A DNA stretch of 53,995 nt from Mnemiopsis leidyi (taxonomy: Eukaryota; Ctenophora; Tentaculata; Lobata; Bolinopsidae), in contig JH152676.1 of NCBI GenBank assembly GCA_000226015.1, positions 49,262 through 103,256 on the forward strand, read 5' to 3'. Positions 9,369 to 21,200 of this stretch are shown here, piece by piece. Every line of letters starts with the position of its first letter. Position 1 is the first letter of the stretch. The notes under the pieces are model-generated. The model ran no database searches and was not told the DNA's origin. It saw nothing but the letters and a program-made list of their open reading frames with translations. Position numbers and translations under genes: made by a program.

Positions 9369-11312
9369 CTACCACTTACCTTTACCCTTCTTCTTTCCCT
9401 TGGGTTTAGGTTTAGAAGATTGCTGTTTAGGCTGGGGTGGAGGGGGTGTTGGAGTAGCCTTGGTTGGTTTACTTTCCTCCTCGACCACCTTCTTGGGTTT
9501 ATCAGACATATCCAGAGCAGCCTCAGCAGCCTTGTTGACAGAGGACAAACCTTGGGATCCCTTTCCAATAGCTTCGTTCCTGTTCCTCTTCTTACGCCGG
9601 TAGTAACTTCGTTCTTGTCGAGGTATCCATCTCTCCGGGTCAGGGCCTCCCTCCACCAGCTCTTTAGGCAGTTTCCCTTTCTTCTTCTTCCTTTTCTTCT
9701 CCTTGGTCTCAAACCTCCTGTTTGCCTCGTTAATCTTCTCCTCCTCCGGTTGTATAACTTTCCTCAGCCCCCTGCCTGAAGTAACGCCCACCCCAATCTC
9801 CAGCTGCTCCAGGTCGATGTCGGCAGGAATGTCAATGTCAGGTAGACGGAGTGCTACTTCGTGCGCACGAGGAGCGTCAAACAGAGAATAAGACCTGATC
9901 AAGAGAGCCAGAGCTTTGATGTTGCTCGAGTCTCGAGCTAGCAGGTTCTCTAGATTCTGAGCAGCTTTCTCCGGCATGTCATGAGCCAAACAAAACTTGG
10001 CACACTGCAGAGCCCAACCAGTAATCTCTTCGTTGGTGTACTTGCCTGAGCTCCTCAGTTCTTCCATAGCAGCATCAAGGTAATCAGCAGCAGCTTCAGG
10101 TCCAGCCCCGAGCAGGGTTAGGGAGGCCATGAGGGAGATAGCACCAGGCCTCTTCGATATAGAGAGTACCTTCTTTAGAGCATCAGCAGAGTCGCAGTAA
10201 GATCCAGTCTTCTTCATCAGTTCTGCTATGGACAACTGAACAACCTCCTCTGGAGAGTTTCCCTCTTGGAGAGCCTTGAGAGCGTCCTCGAACTTCTTCT
10301 CCCGCACTAGAAGAGTGGCAAGAAGGAGTGGAGCTAGAGGACTGCCAGCCTCCTTCAGTTGCAGACTCTTCTTCTTCACCTGCTCCAGCTGGTTAGTGTA
10401 GAAACTCAGCAGACAAGAGTTAAAGTCAATACTGTTGGTCTGAGAAGCCGCGAGTTTAGTTCGGACTGTGTCTGTTGTTGCTATTTTTAGCTTTTTCTTG
10501 CTGTCAAACATGTTCTGATCCTTATTGATGCAGATAATGTTGTTAGCTGCCACAGCCAGAGTCTGACTGTCCCCAGCTTTCTCCTTCAGGACCGTGCTGT
10601 ACAGTTCTAGCGCCTCCTTGTTGTTACCGGACTTTTGTAAACACAGTCCCTTCATCACGTTTATCGGAGCAAGCTCGCTCCTTGTCTCAGCCTCATCATC
10701 CTCAAACTCCTTCTTGCAGAGCTCGCTAGATTTCTCCAACTTCTGTTGAGCAGCGTCAATGTCCCCGGTAGATAGGCTGTAACAAGCAGAGTTGAAGCAC
10801 AACTCGTACGTACTCTCCCGAACTCCGACCCACTTTACTGGTTTAGCTTTGAAAGCGGAAGATGACGCTAACGCAGCAGCCAAGTTCGTCTCACGCTCGT
10901 TTGTGTAGGAGTCCATCGTGTTCTTCACCAAGGTCTTGTAGATGCTGGCAGCTTCCTCGTAATTCTCCAACTTGTAGTAGATCTGGGCTAGAAGCTCATC
11001 TACTTTCGGAGATGGTTCAGCGTTGTTCAGCTCGGTGATGGCTTCCTCTAGTTTGTTCTGACGGTACAAACAATAAGCTCGCTCGTGCCACATCGGCAGT
11101 TTACTCAGTTCCTTATCCGTCGTCATGGTGTGGTAAGCTTCTTTACACTTGTCCAGCTTTAGGAGGCACACAATCTTACACTTCAGAGCGTCCAGGTCTT
11201 TTGGGTTTTTCTTCAGCACTTCAATAACAAGAGGTAAAGCTTTGTGGTGAAGTCCATCTTGACCTAGTTTCCGGATCTGGGTAAACAGCTGTTCCACTGT
11301 CTTGTCCGCCAT
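9369..11312 (-). CDS. SRP72: Signal recognition particle 72 kDa subunit, intronless
   Basis: SRP72 binds SRP68 and 7SL RNA in the cytosolic particle that delivers secretory ribosomes to the ER. This is one uninterrupted frame of 647 aa (vertebrate protein about 671). The N-terminal two thirds are TPR-type helical repeats (KNPKDLDALKCKIVCLLKLD; AVAANNIICINKDQNMFDSK). The signature RNA-binding segment is present near residue 545: a lysine cluster with KKKGKLPK, then PDPERWIPRQERSYYRRKKR. The tail is lysine-rich and ends KGKGKW, as in other SRP72 proteins. The start MADKTVEQLF fits the family N-terminus. A GTAAGT that resembles a donor lies at the last codons, but the conserved terminal W argues that the frame really ends there. 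It is notable that this gene lacks introns. Confidence 0.96.
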   Translation of the reverse strand: MADKTVEQLFTQIRKLGQDGLHHKALPLVIEVLKKNPKDLDALKCKIVCLLKLDKCKEAYHTMTTDKELSKLPMWHERAYCLYRQNKLEEAITELNNAEPSPKVDELLAQIYYKLENYEEAASIYKTLVKNTMDSYTNERETNLAAALASSSAFKAKPVKWVGVRESTYELCFNSACYSLSTGDIDAAQQKLEKSSELCKKEFEDDEAETRSELAPINVMKGLCLQKSGNNKEALELYSTVLKEKAGDSQTLAVAANNIICINKDQNMFDSKKKLKIATTDTVRTKLAASQTNSIDFNSCLLSFYTNQLEQVKKKSLQLKEAGSPLAPLLLATLLVREKKFEDALKALQEGNSPEEVVQLSIAELMKKTGSYCDSADALKKVLSISKRPGAISLMASLTLLGAGPEAAADYLDAAMEELRSSGKYTNEEITGWALQCAKFCLAHDMPEKAAQNLENLLARDSSNIKALALLIRSYSLFDAPRAHEVALRLPDIDIPADIDLEQLEIGVGVTSGRGLRKVIQPEEEKINEANRRFETKEKKRKKKKGKLPKELVEGGPDPERWIPRQERSYYRRKKRNRNEAIGKGSQGLSSVNKAAEAALDMSDKPKKVVEEESKPTKATPTPPPPQPKQQSSKPKPKGKKKGKGKW

Positions 11313-14300
11313 GTTTCTAGCCTCTAGGATTTATACATAGTTGGTTAGTCATTCCGTACTTGTGAAATTGTGTAACTGTGTAATTTAAATATGTGAAATT
11401 CGTGATCTGTTGATTAGAATTGTTTTATTTTTCGCAACGCCTACATCATGTTTCAATAATTTAGATAACCCATTGATGCTACCTTCTGTGATACAGGTGG
11501 CCTGTGTATGCGCTCATAGGTATACACTGTGCGCAGAGAAAGTTCTGCTAGAAAAACAAATAATACAGTAAGCCAGATTGCTTAACTTAAATGAAAATGC
11601 TCGCAATGCAGCAACTCATTACGATTAGGGAATAACATTCTGTCGGGGCAAATGGTGATTGCGAACACTTTCAGCAAATCGGCCAGAGAGGCAAAACAAA
11701 AAAACTTTACCAAGGAATTATACAGTCTCTCCGTGATGGAAGAGGATCAAATGGGGATCTTCAGAAGCATACGGGCCAGACAAAATAATGTGTAAACTAG
11801 GTCAAAATCAAAGCAACTCAGAGTTTGGCGAAAAAGTGGCCGAACTACACGGATCAAATTCAAATGAAAATATATCGAAACAGTTCTTGGAGCAAGTCAC
11901 CAGTGAGAAGTGAGTCACCAGTCAGAATCATAGTTGCCTGTTCATGGCGAGAAAGAGAAGCGCAAAACCAGAAAATTGAATCTATGAAAGCGAAGACGTT
12001 AACAGGGAAGCTTAATTATAAGACAAACGAACCGAAACCTTAGGACAACAAATTCGATCGTGGAGGAAGACGAACGCGTCCGTCGGGAGCTCCGGCGCGC
12101 CACAATTAACCCGACCGGGAGGGGCTTGGCGGCCATATTGGAAAGGACAATAAGCAGGACTCCACGAAATGGACGATACTGTATACACTCCCAAAATTCT
12201 CGCGCAATAAGTAAAAATAAAAAAGTTTGCGGAGTAAAGTAGACCATTTCATTACGTCGCGCGCCGCGCTTTTATTTTGCATGTGATTATATCCAATAAA
12301 TACAACAACTTCGACTTAAATGCATTTTGATAATTTGAATAATTTAAATTCTTGAAATGTTTATCAAATATCTGATTTTAATGTCTCATCACAAATATAA
12401 AAATTGTACATATTTACCGGGCGCTGCGCTGCGTGGTCACCTCCACAACAAAATCATATCCACATGCACAAGTATATATGCACAAGTATAAGTGCAATTT
12501 ATATTTAATTTAATTCAAGATATTACATAACACATAAAATATGTTGATTGTCTTAATTAAATTTTGCAGGCCTATACATTTAACCTGAAAATTGAAATTG
12601 ATAGTTGAACTCGAAAATTATGAAATATAATAAATAAAAATCCAGTGTAGGAATGGAAAATAAACTTTCTTCACAATATTAATTGAATTGTCCGGTGATT
12701 TTTGACTCTCATATAAAATGTGTTTGTTCTTAAACTCCCAATAACCATGAATCCTGATATCGTCTGGATTGTGGATTTTAAATTAAATAAGCCGCGCGCG
12801 CTGCGTTTATATATGATGAGGCGCGATTTTTTCTGCACTTCGCGAGATTTAAGATCTTCTGCACTGGATGGATTCCTCGCCATCTTAATCTTAATGGGAC
12901 ATAACGCAGTTTTACTTGTGTGTTCTAATTCTGATTTCCGCAAGCTCTTAAGCCGAAAGAAATGTGTCGATCTATCGTGATTCGTGCGACATCAGACATG
13001 CAATTTACCTTTTTTACTGTTCTTGCATTTTGGCCACTTGCCACTTGCTAATTATCCGTCAAGTTGAATACTTCTAACTAGGTAACTGTTGATTGTTGAA
13101 CATATCTAATTAGTAGTTCTGCTTATTTTGATTTCCACTCACCACGATCCGATTTCCTTTTTAGAAAGTTCTATTCGAAGTCTGCATCTTGTGCATAGAT
13201 CAATATCTTCATTTACTACTGATTTACGATTTTAGACATTAGGTTTATTTCTGAATGTATGAATTTATTCAGTTCCGCAATTGATCCTTAAATCTCACTT
13301 CAAATTGAGAGGATTCTAATTCAATGTAAAACTAATCTTACATTGCCTGTCTTACACTTTAACTTTGTTTAACGAATCAGTTATCATTATTCCTCAAGAC
13401 TTACTTTAACAAACTGAACTCGATTTTAATTTATTTTTTATCATGTTAGTATCAAAACACATATTTCCTAATATACCTTAAGGGTTAAAAACTCTAACGA
13501 CTAACAAGCTCAAAATGCTTATCGGTATGATAGGGTGCTTATTTTATCCATACAAGGATCAGTCCCAGGGATTTGATCATCGACCAGCTGCTTTGCGACG
13601 GGATTTTGGCATCTGCACTCTGCAGAGATATCACCTGCTTTGCACTTGTCAATAAATTAACAAGTGCACAATGTTCAAAAGATCGGATATCATCAATGTA
13701 TTTGTCACATATGTCATCAATGTATTTGTCACTATATCACTGTATATGGTGAACAAAACATACCTTTTAGTGACAGCACTTTAGAGTGACATCACCATTA
13801 GGTACTTGTCACTATATCAACTGTATATAATGTTGTCTATAATGTCACTGTATATAATGTTGTCTATATATAATACGGGAATCTTATCAACACGTCAGTC
13901 AAAGAGATCATCAACAGTTGAATAAACTTGGGAAGCTTCTGACACAGATGGTAGTCAATTTCACAACTTGAAAGCACGGTAAAACTTAAAACTAGCCGTA
14001 GGACAATTTTTCGACGACTTTAAATGTTTCAGGATTGTAGACTCAACTTTTTCATTAACCGTGCTTGTTGTCTTTCGCTCTAACCACTTGGTCAGTAATA
14101 AAAAGGCGTTGTTCAAGGTCGTTATGAAATCTAACGAGAATTTTTCGCTCAGTTATAATAATTGTTTCATTAAACATATTTTGTTTCATTAATTCAATTA
14201 GGCGTCGACTCATCAAAAAATTACATACAATAATCAATATCCTCCCGCGAATAATAAGCTGGATGATAGGTATGCCAATATTTTTTAGTAACACTAAAAT

Positions 14301-14859
14301 TTATGTATGTGGCTTTCTGAGTCGGTCTGGGTTGAATTATGTCGAAGAATCTGGTAGAAATTGATAATTGATAAAATGTAGATAAGATGGTTTTACCGAC
14401 CTTGTTCTTTGATAAGAGTTGTAAGGGGCGCAAGACTTAATGAACCTTATCAGATCTAGTCAGTAACCCGCCAGGGCTGGATTTCTATATGTTGCATTTC
14501 TATCTCGAATGTTAGAGTTAGGGTCAGGGTTAGTGATAATTAGTGTTATAGCGATTCAGTCCGTTAGTTATTCACTCCTACAACCACCCCTTACCTTTTT
14601 AAAACAAAATTCGAGTTTTTCCAAAATTAGTTGTGGTTGAATGCTACATGCAGAACCCCTGTGTTCGCTATTTCAGCTATTGCTTGTATCTCTTGCTGTT
14701 CACTGTTCACTCCAACAAAAACCACATGTTCTCATTTTCACGTGTTCAATTTTAGCGTGGTTGTCTCTGTAGAAAATTTTTCTTCAAGAATTGCATGCGA
14801 TTTTCCTATGTTTAAAGTTCAAAACCAAAGTGGATTTGGTTACATTGTCGTTGTGTTTT
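11313..14859. other. Gene-poor intergenic stretch upstream of SRP72
   Basis: No gene is supported here. A CpG-richer patch at about 12055-12140 with short frames on both strands may be a promoter or an old insertion. Nucleotides 12413-12440 match the GC-rich repeat found at 39171 and 47716. Nucleotides 13690-13880 contain degenerate repeats of CATCAATGTATTTGTCAC and CTGTATATAATGTTGTCTA. A few TTAGGG-like hexamers sit at about 14511-14532. The rest is featureless AT-rich DNA. Confidence 0.45.
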
Positions 14860-15070
14860 AACTTGAGTTTGCGTTTTATAGAACTGATATTAGAAACGCG
14901 GCAGCCGCCACAACTCAACAGATTGGTCACCAAGTTCTGCGCTCCAGAGATATATGTTCAAGCGAACTGTGACCAAAAGAGCTGTTGTGACAGTGGCGGC
15001 CGAAATTCAGGCAGGACTCTGCTGCGAATTTTTGATATCAGCTCTTTAAAAACGCAAACACAAGCTACAA
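14860..15070. repeat. Foldback (MITE-like) inverted repeat
   Basis: Two arms of about 90-100 bp face each other around a centre near 14955. GAGTTTGCGTTTTATAGAAC on the left matches the reverse complement of the right end (AAAACGCAAAC). Inner blocks also pair: GCAGCCGCCAC with GTGGCGGCC, and TTGGTCAC with GTGACCAA. The identity is imperfect. The plus-strand ORF crossing it is a by-product of the repeat. Confidence 0.6.
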
Positions 15071-16295
15071 CTATTATATTATCATTAAACGGGTTTTGGG
15101 GAAAATATCACTGTTCATGCTATTCGGGAAGTTGTCAGCGCATGACTTAACTTTAGCAGGTAACGAGATTTTTCAAGAAATACACATTTTCAACCATTTT
15201 TTACAATTTTGAAGCTTCTCACGATGTTCATATGAAACTCTGCCTAAATCTTTATGCATTTTAGCCGTCAAACCTTAAAAATAGCAATTTGAGGCTGTAT
15301 CGGGAAAGAAAATTGAATTACTAGAAACCACTGAGAATGTTTCAGCGACTCTTGGGCAATTGATCGGACATGCCTTGTCCTCAGCAGCATTGCAAAACTG
15401 CCGCAGATGCCTGCCAGTAACCTGATTCAGAGCCCTGATTCAATTATAACGCATTAACATCTTGCTGGTACGAAAATTTTAAGTTTCTTTCCTTCCTTTT
15501 CTTTGAAATTACATTTGACAGAGATTTAGTTATTGAAACGCTTAGTCTCAGTAAACTATAGGTAAACTACAGATGTCAATATCATACTTATTATCTCCGT
15601 CGTGGTAATGGGATACATTATCTGTTTTAAAGTCGCAGATAAGTATCGTAGGTGTATAGAATCTGACTGAATACAGCTGTAGCCATATTATCCTGCCCAA
15701 CAAACATTCACATACACTTTCACATCTTACACTTTCACATCTTACACACAAATGTTCAGATGTACTTTGTTATTATCATTGCGATGTTTGGACCTACCTA
15801 CCTATGTTTGCTAAAATTACATATTAACTACTGGCTACATAAATTAAAGTACATGGCGTGTAACCCTATCAGTGTAAGTGTAACTGATAATTTCAACTGT
15901 GATTTCATTTCTACCGGCTGTCCAAATCCAATAAATTCATTACATTAGAATTGTTAACATTCCGTTTCTTTACAGCTCCCATCTCTATTTGCATTTGTGA
16001 GCACAACATTTTCCATGTTTTCATTAATATTTCATTTACCCAAATATGCTTTGGTGCAGCTATAGTTAAAACTTATGCAGATATTTGTTAGTTCTTCCCA
16101 TTTCCCATGATATTTGATATCGTTACGAATTGCTAAAGCAAGGCTGGGCGTGTAAGGCGTGTAAGTAGACAAAGTTACTTATAAAGGTATTTGTGCTTTG
16201 TTCTACGAAATAAAGAAAGCTTATAAGCATGTGTTTATAAAGCAAACCATGCTTATATAAAGTAGACCCACAGGTGGTAGCCATGTAACCAGCAC

Positions 16296-17883
16296 TTAGT
16301 CGCCCAGAAACCCAGGAAACTTCCCGCCTAATAGCTTCATAACAATCCTCCGGCTTACACCGTCTTGAAACTTGTAGCTGCTCTGGGATTGCTTTGTCAG
16401 ATCATTGGTATTGACGTGGTCTTTCTTCCCTGTAAAACACGAGGAGGCTCATTTCATATGTCCTCACGTGTCTTTTTGGGATCTTATCGGTTTTAATTCG
16501 TTGTGTGTTTCTCAATTAAATGATTAGATTGTTACTTCACGATTCGAAACGAACGTCACAATAAGTTGTAGAAAATTTGAAATTCAAAACTGTTTCATTT
16601 TAAAATATTCGGATATGATGTTTGTGCAACAGAATAAAAATACCTATCTTGACTAACGAGTTTTTCTCATTTAAAACCTCTATCGCTTGAAATAGAGTTT
16701 TAGTAACCGTTATGTTGATTTTTCATGTGTTTTGTACAAGTTTGTACTTGTAGGGCTAAACAGAAGAAACGCTTAGAAAGTGGCGGTTGAGTCGATAGGT
16801 TTAAGATATTACTGCCATGCTAGTCTAAAGAAATATAATATTTTCCAATCTCTATATATATACATATCATATATATGCATATATACTAGTCTCTTTTAAT
16901 CCCTGATAAAGAAGGGATGCTTGTCAAAACCGAGAAATGTACGATTGGAGAATAGTTACCCATTTTCACTGTCATAATGCAGCTTAGCGCGCGATCAGTA
17001 GTTTTTATCATTTTCCTTGAAAGTTTACCGACTGTCATGATAAGTTGCATGATTGTTCTTATTTGAATAGCGAGTAGTTTTATTCAGCAATTCAATTAGT
17101 TCTCCTGATTATGTGTAATAAACGGTTTGTGCAAGCCAAGTGTTGCTGATCTTGTGCATTTTGATATAATCAGTTTCTTCTACTCCACGGTCCACATAAT
17201 ATTGTGCATTGCATTAATTAAGGATTGATGATTACGTTTAGCTTTTTAACTATTCTTGACTGTAAAAGTTTCCACAATAGTTTCAGTTTCTACAATAGTT
17301 TTAGTTGAACGTGAGTAATATGGTTTTGTGTGAACATCTTATTTGTGTATTTTATTTGGCTTTCGTTCAACTTTGTTTGGGACTTTTTCTTGGAACTTTT
17401 TCTTGCTCAAATTTTGGAACCTGACTTTTATTTGATAATTTAACATGTGGACATTCAGTATTTGTACTCCGGTTATTGATTTTAACATACTTAATTGAAC
17501 TAAGCCAAACTTTTAGGCTGTTACTCAAGTTTGAAAGAAATACACCGATTATCTAAAAATAAGTATTCAGATTAGTAATAACTCGGCATTCTATGTATCT
17601 TTAAATATGGAAAATTGGGGATAATGAAATGGCCCCATTTATCTTAATACTATAAATTAGTTTAAGTGAATTAGGATGAGATAAAGTTAAGAATGTGATA
17701 ATCAGTTTGAGCAGATAACGATTTGTTTAAAATGCATCGCTATTATGCCTGACTCGAATCTTGTCATTTCCTATTTCGATTATTCCTATTTGAATTTCAA
17801 CACAAGTAATGCATCTGGTACATATACAATTGACAAAACTTGCAAATTTAGGAGGGATTGAATATACCGATTGCCGCCTTCAT
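16296..17883 (-). CDS. Candidate two-exon small gene, 49 aa, unknown
   Basis: A minus-strand terminal exon, 16429-16296, has a good acceptor (GTGTTTTACAG) and reads KKDHVNTNDLTKQSQSSYKF, then QDGVSRRIVMKLLGGKFPGF, ending LGD and TAA. The only upstream piece with matching phase that I found is 17883-17868 (ATG AAG GCG GCA ATC G, then a GTATAT donor), itself preceded by an acceptor-like TTTGCAG. The joined frame gives 49 aa. I do not recognise the family. The composition and splice sites look plausible, but the evidence is thin and the first exon is a guess. Confidence 0.3.
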
Positions 17884-18266
17884 CGCAAATCTGCCTGCAA
17901 AGTAAGCTTGTTTTTGTGAACATGTCGTTGTTTCCACAGAAACCGCTCATATTTCTACGAAACTGAACTTAAAGTTTGAGTAAGATTTAAAATATTTAAT
18001 GGCGAACTCCATTTAGAATTTTAATTTCGGACTGCATATATCCGAGAACTGTTCGGTTGCTAGAGGAACCCAGAATCTTAATTCATCATTTTAATGCGAC
18101 ATGCTTAGCTCACCGTATTCTTATCTTAATTTTCAAGATGAATCAAATGTGTGATACTCCTTTTTCAGCCATGTTTATCTTTAAAACAATATTTTCCCTT
18201 TGGTTTTACAGCCATAGCAATCGTGACAGATAAGATCTAAGTTACTTAACAACTTGTTTCTTAGTC

Positions 18267-21200
18267 ATGTTAATTGATAGAAATAAACACTTCTACGAAG
18301 AGGAATACAGCTATGATCCTCCTTCTTCACGTAAGTTGAAATTCTCAAATTTTATTTTAGTTGTTTGTCTTACTTTTCGCTGCACTGAAATTCTCAAATC
18401 TTGGTTGGGGCTTTCTAATTTCTATGATATCGCAACTACAATTCTTGAATATTGAGTTTATCTATTTACAAGTTTGTCGGACAGCAAACACCTTCTTATA
18501 ATAGACAATAGTCACATACGTAATCTATTGAACTGAATACAGACTGTTTACACTGGTCACTACTACCCGGCATCTAATATCTTAACTGAAAATGTAAAAC
18601 TTAACATGTAGAAGTTATTGGTGTAAACTTTGGTATGTAGTTGAGGTGATTGTTGAATGTATGTAGTAGCAGTTCAATATCTTATCTTGAGGAGTTATCT
18701 TTACACTCATGTATAGACGCGTTGTTCCTACATCTTGCCGCCATTAATATTTCTTGGCTGTTGACGGAACGCGCGGCAGATATTGTGTTGTGTAGACCAT
18801 TGAATTTATTCAATCACTGTAACAAGTTGGATCATACAGCATACTACCTGCTATCCGATAGATCTATATCAGAATTCAGCAGAACCATTTACTCAAAAGT
18901 AATTGTTTTACGATAATAAGTTGAAATTGTAAGTTCCCCGCTAAAAAAACCTCTTCAGATGATAATGATGTTGATTAAGTGACCAGTTTTGATAAATTGC
19001 CTGAACTGGTTCAGGCAAGAAAACTTTTCTAGAATATTGCATTCTGAAAACACAACACATTATGCACTTAAAAAGAGCCCTACAACCTCGATAATAACAT
19101 CGTATTCACATATTTCTGCTTCTAGAAGAAATTTCGAAGAAATTCCAAATTCGAAATCGTCACTGCGCGGCGTGCAGCATTGACAAATATTGACAGTTAA
19201 GAGAGGTAATTTCGCGTTGGATAGAACTTCAACTGACCAAAGTCCGCCAGTTCTGCAATAACGCTATTTTGCATTGCTTTGAAGCCAGTTATTTGTACGT
19301 CGTATGTTGTATCGCAAACCATGGTTATTCTACAAAACAGTCCCGATTCAATTAAGTCTAAAATGAAGTCTTACTTCAAACGAGTTGTGTATCGGCCCGG
19401 AGGAAGAAAAATCGAAAAGAGAAAGAGGAAAAACTCGAACAAGTGTGGATATTTAGGTATACCCTTGACCTGAAAATTTTCCATTGAAATCGATCTCCGT
19501 CTTATCTTACAGTAAGATATTCAGCAGGTACACTGGCTTCGTGAACGTTTAGCAAAATAAACAGCTCTAATTATTGTTTTTGCAGAGTGGTATCATTGAT
19601 ATATTTATCTGTAGATTTGAGTGGTTGTATTGTAAGTTAGTATCGTAAGTCTTATCTGATAGATTGATAATTGACGTTTTGATAAAACATGCGAAACCAA
19701 GATTCCCATTAATAATCTCGATTTATCATGTAAGGACTATGTTCCTGTGTTAAGACTTAATTCTGAAGTTGTTGCATTTCAAATTTTTGCTGTAGATTGA
19801 GTTCTCCCCATATCGATTGTCATATCTTAAATCCCCTTGAGTCCCATCAATGATTATTGCAGCCAGTAGACTGCCCAGAGTAAGCTACTGTTTGCTACAA
19901 TAAGATAGCTAACATAAGGTTGAAAGTTTCTAAGATACCCTCTGTCAAACCTCCAAATTACAGTGCGTGTACGTGTATTGCGGCAGTACCGTCCCTGAAA
20001 ATATTCAATATTTTTTTCTAGACATATTTCCCAATCATTGGACGCCCACTAAGATCTTAGATTAAATTATGCTTGTCTGGTAGTATATATTTATTATGCT
20101 TTGATCGTTCCTTCATGCGCCGCTCTGTTTACGTATATCACGGACCCAATTCTATTATGTTACCAGTATATTTCGTGACATATGGACACAGTAAGAATAA
20201 TCTATGGATTTGGGCCTTCATAAAGAAAACTTTGATATCACAAACCTTATATTCAACCCTTACAGAGCGGTCTTATTTCTGCATTGTGTGTTTAGAACAA
20301 TACAGATAATTGGGATACTTAGCATCGTATTTGGTATCTCCTACACACAAATGTACACTCAACCACACAATACCTAGCTTCCCGTTCAGCCTTTAAAGCG
20401 AACCATTAAAGATTTACTGAAATTAGCTGGTCACATGGACAAGTCACGCGGTAGTCAGTAGTCTGCACTATGGAAATGACTTTGTACACTCAACTGTTTC
20501 AGAGGAAAGCCGTGCTTCTCAAAATGAGATAAAATGAACATTAAATCATGTCGTATACATAACTACATTGCATATTATGTCGATCATCCCTGAATAACAT
20601 GTAATGTGCACTAATCAAGCAGAACAAACTCGCCGTCCAATAACGAAATTTTGAATCCAACAGATTGATATTAAAAAAGCTACAAATATACTCTCAACTC
20701 TACAAACTCTTTACACAGAGTTGTTTCAGGTGACGACGAGAGAGCGCAGCTAACGAGGACGTTTTCGCCGCCCGCACCCCGCGCTCGCCCCTTCCCGCTG
20801 ATAATATCCCACCAAAGTGATGAAGCTCTACATCACATCAACAGTGACAGTTGCTGCATGTATGTCTCTGTATTGGTGTACTGCGAGCTGCTGACTTAAG
20901 TTGAATGCCATTATTAAGCAGGATTCGATAGAGATAAAGTACTAAAGTAGCAAATAATAAAGTCAAGTGCTTTTTGATAAGTTTTAAAATAACCTGACTT
21001 ATACCACTTTCAGAGGAAGTGCAGGGAGCAGTCACAGTTCCGGTTTCAATGAGAGTATGTTGGAGACCCTAGAGGGGGAGAACTCCCTTCTTAGCGCCCC
21101 CGTTTTTCATGTGGATTCTCCTCTTTGCAGTGAGGTTAGTTCGTCAAGTCTTAGTCAAGCTTGGTCAAAAGTGGAAGTCAGCTAAACTTGATATAAGGAC

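Noticed and set aside
9369..9385. GTAAGT donor-like site at the SRP72 stop codon
   Set aside because: The unspliced frame ends in the conserved basic KGKGKW terminus, so splicing there would remove a genuine end.
9338..9891. Several ORFs on both strands over the 3' part of SRP72
   Set aside because: They arise from the lysine/proline-rich low-complexity end of SRP72 read in other frames.
12060..12242. 60-aa plus-strand ORF in a CpG-rich patch (MEEDERVRRELRRATINPTG)
   Set aside because: No splice partner, family match or conservation can be shown; an opposing ORF of equal length exists. Kept only as a possible promoter or insertion.
14511..14532. TTAGGG-like hexamers, possible interstitial telomere
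   Set aside because: Only two or three imperfect units are present, too few to distinguish from chance.
14791..15150. 119-aa plus-strand ORF
   Set aside because: It spans the foldback repeat and has no domain-like features.
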